Under the pieces are notes generated by a model. It was not told where the DNA came from, made no database searches, and saw only the letters and a program-made list of their open reading frames with translations. A stretch of 64,000 nt of DNA from Paraphysomonas bandaiensis. Lineage: Eukaryota > Chrysophyceae. The DNA is taken from contig CBFFRP010000075.1 in NCBI GenBank assembly GCA_965644295.1, forward strand, positions 124,001-188,000, given 5' to 3'. A program made the translations under genes and the position numbers. Shown here one piece after another: positions 41,525-52,130 of the stretch; the stretch's first letter is position 1, and the number at the start of each line of letters is the position of its first letter.

Positions 41525-44500
41525 CTACTTATCTTTCGATGACAAAACGTCAGCTAGCGACTTTGGTTTGGAATTCTTTACAGTACCAGGCTGATAAGAA
41601 TCATATTTGCCTGTATCACCACTATCAGCATCAGTACCAAACGGACATGCACCTAGCGTAACACGTTACACCCTTAAAAACAGGAAACAACACGATACCT
41701 GCGTACTGGTTCCTTTTTCCCTCAGACCAGTGATAATTCTTATTCGAAAACATTTCCTGCGGCGAATTCGTGTCTTCAGTAACAGTGACTTTCGTTTTGT
41801 ATTTAGGAGGTGTGTCATGTACAAATGAAGGAGGTTGTCGCCTGACAGTACATTAGATAAGAGCACCCACAGTTGCAGTCTCAGTACCGCTGAACATTCC
41901 ACGTTAGTAGATTTTTGGATCCATGACCAATTGTACTTCGCTTAAGCACAAATCCGTCAGTGGCATCCACAGCATCGTAACTCTCTGCAACAGCATCAAC
42001 CTATATTTCTAAAATAGACACAATATTACCGCCTTCCTTTTCGCTCCAGCTAATGACGTCGGGGTGTCGAGGAAATGGAGGCGTAACTGCCTGCGTGAGC
42101 GTTAAAGATAATACATTAACAGAATGACAAAAATTGCCTTTTTCTGTCTTGATCTACCAGCAGACTGACACTCAAGCAATGATGCCTCTTGATTCCAGGA
42201 AATTACATCGCCAAACGACTGCTTAGCAACTGGAACCTTGGATGCAGTTCCAGACTGCTGCTCCCGACATTGCACTGCCGGCTTTTTGCTGGAAAGCCCG
42301 GTCATATCCCGCACTAACTTGAAGAAATCATCATCATTAGCAACATGTGGAGATAGATTCTTAAAGAACATCTCAAAATCCGAAGCAGATATCGCAGTTT
42401 CAAATCCACGTCCACTCATCTATATGAAAACAGTGCACTATTACACGGCTAGTTTACACACATCTCACTTACAGAGCAAATCTCAAAAAAGTCTTCAATT
42501 TGACGAAGAGCTTGCCAAGGCGATTTTCTTCCAGTGGCCACATCCGGGTAATGATTTACATTGAAGTGATCCAAAAATACTTCGAGAGTTATTTTTCCAG
42601 TGCCAAATCTGTCCATCATTACAAACGCCTTGGTGTATCACCGTTTGGTTAAGAACGCCTGTTCAATTGTGATGGAGACAATACCTGTCTAATAATATCT
42701 TTTCTCCGAGGACTGACATCACCCTGTAGAGCGTTCGAAAAAACAAATTCAACATATCAGAAGTTTACAATGTAAGCAAGTTACCTGAAGGCTTGAAATA
42801 ACCTCATCATAGCTGAGACTCCCGTCACCATTTTTGTCGAAGTGATTAAAAAGGTACCGGATGTCCGAATCAGATAGACCTTTTGAGGTCTGTGTGTCTT
42901 GTAAAAAATCGCGACATGCCTTTCGGAACTCATTAAAACTCAAAAGCTTGTCTCCGTTCTCATCAACGCGGTGAAACATTTGCAGTAGCAATGACAAAGC
43001 ATCCAAAGATCCCTAAAGACGAGCAAATCACGTTAACTGGGGCTAAGATCATCGCTAGGCATTGCTTACACTACGTTCTACCGAATCCTTTAGTCGCTGC
43101 TTTGCTACTGCTACTGCCTCATGAGGCGTGTCATCCTCTAATGAACGGTGCTTGAAAACGTATCCATCTAGCTCGTGAACACATGCACGCCAATCGAGCA
43201 GCCCCGACTGCTCTTGCAGCTGCAACTGCTTTAGCACACCTTCAGGTAGCTCGATCCCCATTGTAAATATGATATCCTGGAACTCTATTCGCGACAGCTC
43301 TCCCGCATCTAGTTTACGCAGTGCTGCAAGTACCTGCTCTCGGAGCAGCTTCTGCTCACTAGTATAGCTAAGTTCCTGTTTTTGCACACCCTTCTTGCCC
43401 TTGTGCATTTCCAATTGGGCGGCGGAGAGAAGCGGTGTACCAGGAGCATTATCGTGAACCATCGCATCCTGAACCCCTCTCGAGGATTTGACAAACGATC
43501 CTATAGTCGATCGCTGTGCAGCTTGTCCTCCGCTACCCTTACTACCTCCTCTTGACCGCATGGTTGCGTCTGTCTCAATGATCTTCTTTCCAGTTTTTCT
43601 CTCCATGGCAGAGGATTGCATTGCAGTTTTCTTCTGATAATCTACTCGCTTTCGAGCATAAAATAGTCCTGCTTGATGTTCCTCCCGATCTTTCATGTCA
43701 TTTCGACCTTGTAATACGAAATTACACATCACTTTACTAATATTATGTCACCAACAGGCACGCACCCATCAAACTGGCAGCACCTCCTGCAGGACGGGAG
43801 TAGTCTAGCGGCTTGCTGTTGGGGTCATAGTGAATCAGAGACCGCACAAAATCGCCAAAACGTATTTCGCATGAACGGTTAGTTCGTAAAAGTTCCAAAA
43901 AACTTCTTGTCGGAACAATACCGAGGTCCTGTTTGAATATTAAACAAAAAAGACAGAATTGATATGACGCACTTTAATGCAATTGATGAGTTCTTCCTCA
44001 GAATGAACTTGCTCCTCATACTTTCGAAATGCATCAAATACATCGTTATGTTTCTCTTGTAGCAGTTTGGCTTGTCGTTCTGATTGCATTTTTTGCTGGT
44101 GGACAACATCGGCTCTCCACGGCTTGAGTGCAGTACCAGTTGAAGTCTTAACACGTCCCGATGGAATTGCACTTGCCTTGGCATTAGTAACTCGGCGTTC
44201 CCTGCAAGGGAAAGAACGAGCAACAGTAAGAGATCATGTGAGGTGTGTTTGAGTAATATGAGAGCAGAGACAAACAGTTATATATATAGACAGACAGCGA
44301 GATCAGTCTCACCTCGCGAGCTCTCTCTCGAGTCCGTTAAAGTCAACGAACCCATCTGGCATAATCACACAGTGCACCAGTATGTTCTCTATGATCGGAT
44401 GTCCGAAAGGGAATCCCAAATCAGCCACAGCTGACCTGAAGTCTGATGTATGTATGATGCCCTCATTGTTAAGGTCGCGGGACTTTATTACGCCTAGAAT

Positions 44501-44533
44501 CGTCTCTCTTATCAGAAGATCCGATCCGGACAT
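41525..44533 (-). CDS. Calcyphosin-like EF-hand protein
   Basis: Twelve exons join in frame: 44533-44313, 44201-43973, 43928-43766, 43707-43070, 43012-42785, 42723-42685, 42628-42473, 42419-42207, 42153-42058, 42000-41888, 41841-41699 and 41652-41525 (788 aa). Exon 6 is a 39-nt micro-exon. The N-terminal half holds degenerate EF-like segments and a coiled-coil-like run (MQSERQAKLLQEKHNDVFD). Two canonical calcium loops follow, DENGDKLLSFNEF and DKNGDGSLSYDEV. Then AFVMMDRFGTGKITLEVFL, NVNHYPDVATG, and FEMFFKNLSPHVANDDDFF follow the calcyphosin C-terminal order ('AF--lD--G-G-iT', 'hHP', 'F--yY-gvS--i--D-YF'). The last ~150 residues are polar (NYHWSEGKRNQYAG) and unrecognised. Relatives occur in cilia/flagella, so a calcium-sensing role there is plausible. 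The final five exons rest on frame and intron length only. Confidence 0.78.
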
Positions 44534-45129
44534 GAGGGATGATGAGAGTGGAGAGGTTGATAGTGTCGATGAGGTGCAGGATGTGTTGATAGTTAATATA
44601 CTATGAATCTATCTATCTTTCTACCTGACTGTATGTGTATATGCACAGCTCCATAGCACAGTCTGCCTGTAGCTGCATATCATACATACGGATACCTACA
44701 GTACATACATGTAGCATAGAGCTCAGTGGAATGCACAGCAGGTCCAACAGCTATTTTTGGCTATTTGTTCTGTATTATTCCTGTATTCCACACCATGGCT
44801 AATTCTGTATTCTCCTGCTGTATTTTACGTATACTCCTTTCCATAGCAGTTGAAGGTTGAAGTGTTGGTGTTCTGATATACGGTGCACTACAAGCAACTT
44901 CTGTGTGCTGCCGTATATATGGGCTGGATATGTCCCCGGGATGTACACATACACATACATGTACATGTACTGCTGTATACCCTGCTCATCTGCTCATACA
45001 TAAGTACAGTATAATGTACACGCGACGCACGAATCAGAAGGAATCAAATCAATTAGCAGTAATTCCATTGAGCTCTATTTACAGCAGGGATACCGTCCCC
45101 GTCTCATCTCAGCTGAATACATAAACTGT

Positions 45130-45723
45130 ATGAACCCAGTGATTCGTTCCATCGGGCTGCTCCCACTATTTGTTTGTTTGGTGATCTCTCGCAAGGAAGG
45201 ATCTCACATGCGTCTAAGAGGATCAGAAGATTTTGAATACATGGAATTCAGTGCTGACTTCTCTTCACCTTATCCCCTTCCATCACCCTCTCCTCATGTA
45301 ACTCCATTGCCTACATGGCTTTGTTATGATCCAGGTGAATTGATTCGTAGAAGAGTAGCAGTATATAAATATTTGTGTGCAGATGCTGTTGATGAGGGTA
45401 TTATATGCCCATTGTACTATGACCCTGTTTGTGGGTGCGACGGCATTGAGTACTCCAATGAATGTTTCGCGAGAAGGCAAGGTATTTTGCGGTGGGATAA
45501 GGGTAGGTGTTTAAAACAAGCGCTTCCTACGATGCAACCCACCAATGTCGAAGATTTTCCATCTTGGTTGGACAATTGTATAGAGGAACCGTCTGCTGAG
45601 GAAAACAGGGAATGTATACCTGAAATATTTTTTGTGTGTGGATGCAATGGTTTGACGTATCACAGCCCTTGTGCTGCGTCAAAATCTGGTATTGTTCACT
45701 GGACTGTAGGAAAGTGCCCATAA
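45130..45723 (+). CDS. Secreted two-domain Kazal-type protease inhibitor
   Basis: A single exon gives 197 aa. A signal peptide (VIRSIGLLPLFVCLVIS) is followed by a Pro/Ser-rich spacer and two Kazal-like domains. The first has PLYYDPVCGCDGIEYSNEC and ends WDKGRC. The second has IFFVCGCNGLTYHSPC and ends WTVGKCP. The 'VCGC(D/N)G-xY-xxxC' core is the form common in protist and bacterial Kazal proteins. It would block extracellular serine proteases. Each domain ends with a parallel 'SGI-HW/GIL-RW...GKC/GRC', showing internal duplication. It is divergent from the calcyphosin-like gene (596-bp spacer). Confidence 0.87.
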   Translation: MNPVIRSIGLLPLFVCLVISRKEGSHMRLRGSEDFEYMEFSADFSSPYPLPSPSPHVTPLPTWLCYDPGELIRRRVAVYKYLCADAVDEGIICPLYYDPVCGCDGIEYSNECFARRQGILRWDKGRCLKQALPTMQPTNVEDFPSWLDNCIEEPSAEENRECIPEIFFVCGCNGLTYHSPCAASKSGIVHWTVGKCP

Positions 45724-46959
45724 CATATCAGAGTGCGTTTTACCGAGATTTTGGCTTTTTATATTTGAAATATTGTTTCGAAGTATGTCGCAATGTAGAC
45801 GTAGCGTATCACACGTAGAGAGTGTGGTGTGTGACATCGGTTTCAGAAAAAGTTACGAATTTCTTCATATTTCAGTTTTAATTTTATAAAATGGTATCTA
45901 GAATAGAGAGAATAACGTCTCTTTAAGAAGCATTGTACTGTTATTGTACTGTACATTTCTACGGCTGTTGAACGTTGCACAGTCCGTTAAAATGTGGCTA
46001 GGTGGTTAATTGCTTCGTCATACTGGGCTCCCCACAGCATCACCGTATTGAGTGAGTGTGTATTGCATACATATTCAACAAGTTATTAATAAAAAACTCA
46101 CTATAACATTGCAATTACTCTCGATTTCCTAGAGCCAATGTATATGGTATGCGATATAGTGCCGTCATATTCTTACTATTTACATTACTGTGACCATAAG
46201 GTTATGGTTCTCGAACAAGTAGCTAAACAGATCGACTGCGACAAATGCAACTATCACTCTCCTAATTTCTCATTGATGCCTCCAAAGAATGTATCATGAC
46301 CGTAATATGAACGTAAGATGGAAGCAGAAAGGAATGAGCCCAAATTGATTAACAAATGCATTGTGTGCTCTCTTCTCTGTGCCTGTATTTTTATGTGTCA
46401 CAGACGGCTTGTCTGTACCGCTACTCATATACGAGGCCTATAAACATCAGCCCCTATATATTAATATATTTATCCTGCTTCAGTCCTCTTTCAATAAAAG
46501 GAATGTCACTACAACGGGCTGATTCATGTGCTCTTGAATGGTCCCTTTTAGCACTCTGTCCTCCATAACCCAGAGTATAGCAGAGTTATTAATGTGCGAC
46601 CAGATGACACATAGATCATACCAGCACACCACTCCTGTACCGCTGTAGGTGTACTTCACCACTGCTGCATAATATACTGCTGTACAAGTCCCTCTCGTCA
46701 GCCTAGTGCGGTGTATCCCGCCAGCAACGGTTTCAAGGTATGACTGATGCGGCACGGTATATGATTATACGGTCATGTATACCTCCTCTCGACGCACAGC
46801 GCAGCATGTACGTGTACGTATGTATACAGGCATATGTGTGTGTTGTCGTTAGTCAGAGGCGAGTCCACATACACATACATACACACACACATATCGCATC
46901 GCAGAATAGAATCACGTCACTGTTTGAGTATCGATATCACTTCCTGCGCTGTGTATCTG
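45724..46959. other. Intergenic with promoter-type 3' part
   Basis: No gene is supported between the Kazal and ankyrin genes. About 46640-46860 is rich in CTGCTGTAC and GTACGTATGTATACAGGC words, like other gene-head spacers, and a CA-rich patch (46867-46893) precedes the ankyrin start. The first half is AT-rich. Confidence 0.5.
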
Positions 46960-47935
46960 ATGCCAGTGAGTGAAGAGACTGAAGAGGCAAAGGCCCTTAT
47001 GAGGGAGGCTGAGGAGAACATAGAGAGCGTGGCGTTTGCTCATCCAGTGGTGAAGTTCATAATATCTCCTCACTCGGGATCCATATTAGCAAACACAGAG
47101 CCTCATGTTCAGCTCAGTGATGCTATGGAGAATAAAGGAAGAGATGTGTTCAGTGATGTACAGGAGCGGTGCGGAGGCACTGGAAGAGTTCCCCGTGATA
47201 AGATAGTCGATATGCTGCTGCAGTGCGGATATAAACACAATAAGGACCTCATCGCTAGCGTTGTCGATAAGCGCTGCACTGATTCAGAGCTCGATGAGCG
47301 CGGGTGGCTTATTTTCCTCGAAAAGTACAATGCTCCACCGTACTACTATGGTCAACGGCTACGGAAGTATGCTGGCAGAGGCCAAACGCAGGAGTTATCT
47401 GAACTCATAGTACGTGGTTGCGACCCCAATACAGGGGACGGCGAAGGACTAACTCCTCTGCATTATGCTTGTGAATGTGATCGAGTAGCAATCATTGATG
47501 CCCTTTCTTCGCTAGCAGGATCTTCCCTAAAGATAAATAGTCAAGATAAATACGGTTGGACGCCTTTGCACAGTGCTGCTCATCATGGAAATATTGATTG
47601 CGTGGAGGCCATGTTGAAGCTAGGGGCTGATGTTACGCTTGCAGATAATATAGGGAAAACTGCACTCCATCTTGCAGTTGCACAGGTGTGTTACCAAGCT
47701 GCAGGCTTATATTGCACTTAATATTTGCCCGCAGGGTCGAAATGGAATATGTGATATGTTACTAACCCATGGGGCAGCTATAAATGCCCCTGACAAACAT
47801 GGAATGACCCCACTTCATGAAGCGGCGTATAAAAACAATGAACGCACTTACCAAATGCTATGTCTCAACAAAAATGTTGACTTGTCACTGACAGATACTT
47901 TTGGGAACACACCAGAAAAATATTTTGAGTTATAG
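46960..47935 (+). CDS. Ankyrin-repeat protein with an EF-hand-like N terminus
   Basis: Two exons (46960-47685, 47735-47935; 49-bp intron, phase 0) give 308 aa. The first ~130 residues are helical and acidic with an EF-hand-like pair (VFSDVQERCGGTGRVPRDKIV and LDERGWLIFLEKY, first string spanning residues ~65-85). Four ankyrin repeats follow: EGLTPLHYACECDRV, YGWTPLHSAAHHGNIDCVEA, IGKTALHLAVAQGRNGICDM (spanning the intron) and HGMTPLHEAAYKNNERTY, plus a partial end FGNTPEKYF. This layout resembles ANKEF1-type proteins, which are linked to cilia in animals. The ATG at 46960 is the first one after the CA-rich leader; the longer open frame to 46834 is unlikely. Confidence 0.83.
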
Positions 47936-49530
47936 ATAAAAACGATCGAACTTTTAGGAATATGTAAAATATAAGCTATGTGTACCACTTGTGTGGAACA
48001 GTATCTTGTCCAGTTTGACGATGAAAAGGTGTTATCGCGTTGTATGAATTAATTATCGTCAATTATATTGTTCCCAAAGATGCCTATTTAGAGGCAGAAA
48101 CATTAACATTTCAAGGTGTCTAGGTATCACTCGCTTGTAAAAATAAGTATGCAACCTCTCACAACATTGGTAATTCTATAAATATCAGGCTTGCGTAACG
48201 ATTAATTGGCGACAGGTATCCAACAATAGTAATTGCAATTATTAATCAAACATTCATTAATTGCCTTCAATTATATTGCAAGATTTTAGAATAGCTTCTG
48301 AACTATAATCTCATCCAAAAGATGCCGATTTTTACGCAGAAACATCAACATTTCAAGGTGTCTAGGTGTCATTCGCTAGCGAAAATCAGTCAAAAATCTT
48401 AGCTCTGCTAATAAAGTTTACATTGTTGTCTAATATTGTTTAGGGTTTCTTCGGAGTATAGAGGAGATACTATATTCTATATTATCTTAAAAGTTCTATA
48501 TATAGCAGTACAGGTCATTATTGGGATACCATTAATGGGCCATTAATGGTAGTCCGGTTACCGGCAATTGTAATGGCATTAATTAACAATGTCCCGGCAA
48601 TTAAAATGGCATTACCATTAACCATTAATAATGGTTTCCAGGGAAACAACATCTCACAAGCATTGGTAGTGCTATACAAACGCTTCATGCAACGATATCG
48701 AGTTGGCTATCTAAAAATAGTGTTGCAATATATTTTTCCTATCTCCCTGGTTTGTACCTATGCTATATAATATAATTTAATATAATTTATCCAGCCAATT
48801 AATTGCAATTAATTACACATTTATCAATAATAAGAATTGATATTATTACAACCAATTATTGCCAATAAATTAAAAACCAATTTTACGCCAGCCTGATGCT
48901 TCATGCAACGATATCGTGTTGCGTCTTTTCTTGAGCTTTCGGTTTTCTTTAGGTTAATTCACTTTCGCTGAATTTGGCCAAAAAGCGGTGGTAATTGTCT
49001 ACGACTTTGGTGAAAAAACAGTTAACATAATATATATCTTATCCTAAACATTATGTCGAGGTAATAATAGCAAAACCTGGTGAAATGTATATAGCCTGGT
49101 GAAATTTCTGATGATGGTCGGAAAAGGGTATAAATATGCACCATATAACATATAATATATTATTATTAATAGTGTGAAGAATATTGTTTATTATAACGTT
49201 TACCTCATAATAATCATATAATATATATACTAAAATTTTAAGTGCCTCAAGTAACTTGCCGCTAAGCGGTTGTCATATACTGGCCATCATCATATTTGAT
49301 GTTGTAAGTATATTGGCGTTGTGTACCTGAGTATACATATATACCTCTTACATAATTTGTTGATTAAATGTATGTGTTACAACAATATGTTGCTGCTGAC
49401 CTCAGAAAAATAACTCTTAATTTGTGTATGTTAGAAACTAGTTCGCCTACTGCGAATGTTGGTGACGAACAATGACAATCTGATTCTGGGTCTGACACTT
49501 GTTCTTCAACCTCTGAATCACTTTTTGTTA
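47936..49530. repeat. Nested AT-rich repeat cluster
   Basis: No gene. The block AAAGATGCC..TTT, AACATTTCAAGGTGTCTAGG and (A/G)TATCACTCGCT at about 48077-48140 is repeated at about 48317-48377. TTCATGCAACGATATCG occurs at 48686 and 48900. A hAT-like left end (CAGGCTTGCGTAACGATTAA, 48188) and a right end (TTACGCCAGCCTG, to about 48896) flank 0.7 kb. A palindromic TACCATTAATGGGCCATTAA lies near 48528. Several insertions appear nested; boundaries cannot be settled by eye. Confidence 0.5.
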
Positions 49531-49659
49531 AATGGTTGCATTTATACGCTCCTGCTCCCTCTTACTAGTAGCAGCATATTTTCTGTCATGTTTTGGTATA
49601 CCTCGACTATTATATATAGATATCGCATACCCTTCATATATACAGCGTATATATATATA

Positions 49660-50643
49660 CGCCACACGTTCAAGCCGAGACCCACAGTATTGGACACAGC
49701 GGTACGAGGCTTCCACACAAACTTCACCCTCTCCGCACCAATAACTCCCCCAAATGCTACGTCTCATTCCTAGACCGCATACGCGAAACTGCATATGTAT
49801 GGGACAAATCCTATGCAATCGGCAGAAATCGCGCCAAGGGCAAAATCGGAGACGACCACACAACAGCCGCCAAATACACAGACTGCGACCACACAACGGA
49901 CAACATGGCACACATGCTCCTCCAATGCAAACAACCGGAGATTGCCCTCATACGTGAACACGCCTTCCAAACACAACAATTTAAACACAACTTGACAAAC
50001 TCCACAGGCAACGATACCCTCATCCATGGTTCCACAACGCTCTGACCAAATTTGCAAGGGCCGCATGGGATCCTACCACACCTCAAGCTGAAAGATACTG
50101 GACCGGCCAACTCACCGCATCGCAACTAGCAAACGCCTTCGGCTGCAACATTTCCACCCCATTACTCCAATATCAGTTCCACAAACTATAACAATCTGTC
50201 ACCAAGATTCTGCCCCCTCTCTACAATGGAGGGATAAACATGCTCAAAAACAGAGGCTGCAGACATCACAACATCAAGGCGACACCGATGACACAACACT
50301 CGACTTTTGCAAGCTCACAACCACACCGCACACACACTGCCACCAACCCGACAATCCTCCAGCTACTTCAAGTAACATCCACCCCTAGAGCCAAGCCCCT
50401 CACCACGCGATCTCGCTCCCAACGAAGGCCAGAAAACCCGGTCCGGAAGCAAACGACCCTCACCACCAAACGAAACCCAGACACGTTTGGAACTCCCGGA
50501 CCCTCTGTCACCGACTCACACTCACGAATCAAGACCCCACCCTCCACATCCCGGCTCACATGTGGCTACGGACCGCCAGAGACATTACCCAAAGCAAGAC
50601 CACCGGACTAAGCCCAATACAAGGGATGGTTGCACCAAGGTGC
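49660..50643 (+). pseudogene. Non-LTR-retrotransposon-like 3' relic (family R)
   Basis: A C-rich, coding-like stretch in frame from about 49753 reads CYVSFLDRIRETAYVWD, then CDHTTDNMAHMLLQC. The latter resembles the zinc-binding C-x-H...H-x-C motif that follows reverse transcriptase in many LINE-type elements. A stop ends this frame at about 50044 and similar coding quality continues in another frame (FARAAWDPTTPQAERYW, then a Pro/Thr/Arg-rich tail). It ends in LPKARPPD, a stop, and the family signature GCACC-AA-GGTGC at 50632-50643. No reverse transcriptase core is visible, so the copy is 5'-truncated, as expected for target-primed insertion. Confidence 0.6.
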
Positions 50644-50743
50644 TTGCAGCAATGAACAAGCAGTCCCGAGACAACTGAGTACTTTTAGCAACTCTGCTAC
50701 CACTATAATAGTCTAAAGTCGTCGTAGATAGCTTAACACAGTG

Positions 50744-50841
50744 GTTCTCTCATGTAATAATCAGATCTTTATATATATACAGCGTATAATAATATATATA
50801 TTATGTAAATATATAAAGATCTGATTATTACATGAGAGAAC
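50744..50841. repeat. 98-bp palindrome with perfect 33-bp arms
   Basis: The arm GTTCTCTCATGTAATAATCA (start of 50744-50776) is repeated exactly in reverse complement at 50809-50841, with a 32-bp AT-rich loop. Perfect arms suggest a recent foldback (MITE-like) insertion or a site of replication-fork inversion. A related single arm occurs near 30772. Confidence 0.9.
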
Positions 50842-50847
50842 TACTAT

Positions 50848-51140
50848 CGTCATCGCAATCACCGGGGTGTAACTGCTTTCGCTCTCTGTGTCCTTAAGGT
50901 GAACTGTCCGGGTGTCTGTTCGTCAAGACGCACAGACGTCTAAATACAAGTGACAATTATTAGTGTCTCTTGTACCACACAAATATTTGGCTATGAGTGG
51001 GCACAACAATATCTGCGGACTATATAATATATATGCGGCTCAAGTTAGTTCCCCGGAGAAATATTTCCGGTACCTATCCCCCAGAACATCACGAAAGGTG
51101 CAAGTCCGACTTTGTTGAGGGAAGTGGTGCGAGATGTGGA
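50848..51140 (+). repeat. Family R copy with decayed FGYEWA frame
   Basis: After a damaged stem (CACCGGGGTG, 50860-50869), GTGACAATTATTAGTGTCTC, then TTTGGCTATGAGTGGGC (about 50985-51001), and GTTCCCCGGAGAAATATTTCC follow. These match 59070-59240 closely and 29.57-29.89 kb (reverse strand) more loosely. Stops interrupt the frame. Confidence 0.7.
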
Positions 51141-52130
51141 GGTGCTCAGTTTATTCTTTTTGCCAAAACAGTATTTGACATCACGACAATGCTATTTCAC
51201 GTGCATGTTGAGGTTAAAGTGTATTCTGACCCTTATACTGTCATCTGTCGCATATAGTTATGATTGCTATAAAATGAAGTAGTGACTGAGCTCATATATA
51301 CAAGCCTCTATTTGATCAAATAATGGGTTTGTAACAATGATCAGTAACTATGCAGCTTAAGATGCTACATAATTAAGCCAGCCAATTAATTCGTGACAGA
51401 TATCCAATAACAATAATATAGTACAAGTATCCTTTTCAAACCAATTAATTTGATTGGCAATTCAATTTATTGTCACATTGTCATTTTGCCACACATTTAA
51501 AAGTAAAGTACGGGATCGCTATGATGCTTTAGTCCCTGAAAGTAGTTTGTGAAGTGAATAAATATCCACTATCAGTATAACCTCATAAATATTCAAAGTT
51601 TGATATACTATGAGGTGTGATAGCTTAACAACTGAAAGGTAAAAACTTATTCTCAATGCTGAGAATTATAAATTATAATCACTATCTCTTACCAATTTCA
51701 TGTTGTCGCTCTGTCTACTACCACTCATTTCTTTGTCAGTACAGCTTGCTTCACAATATTCCGTTTACTTCTATATACTTATCGTCATTCATTCTCAGTA
51801 CACCTGTATACACTGGAACTTAAATACCTTATACCTACAGCTTTCATATAGCAGAGCTCAACACTTTTTGCTATAAATTTAATCTATGTTGGCTCTCGTA
51901 ATAGCGAAATATTCATCGTACTATAAGTCAATCTCAGTCCACAAAAAGTAATTATCCCCACGCTTGATACGGCGGCATATTATACAGTAAAATATAAAGT
52001 ACACCAATTAAGCCAGAGCTATCACTACTGTCCGTGGCTCAAGACACAAAGGAACTAGGTCTAAAAGTTCTTTTCATTTATCTTATGAAAAACAATCTAC
52101 CAGCTGTAACAAAAGCTTACAACAGCAGTT
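51141..52130. other. AT-rich intergenic, hAT-like end fragment
   Basis: Around 51380-51440, AGCCAGCCAATTAATTCGTGACAG resembles the CGATTAATTGGCGACAGGTATCC segment at 48199, suggesting another degenerate hAT-type end. No gene is supported. Confidence 0.4.

Noticed and set aside
47936-49530. CRISPR or satellite array
   Set aside because: Repeats are few, unequal and nested with transposon ends; there is no regular spacer pattern.
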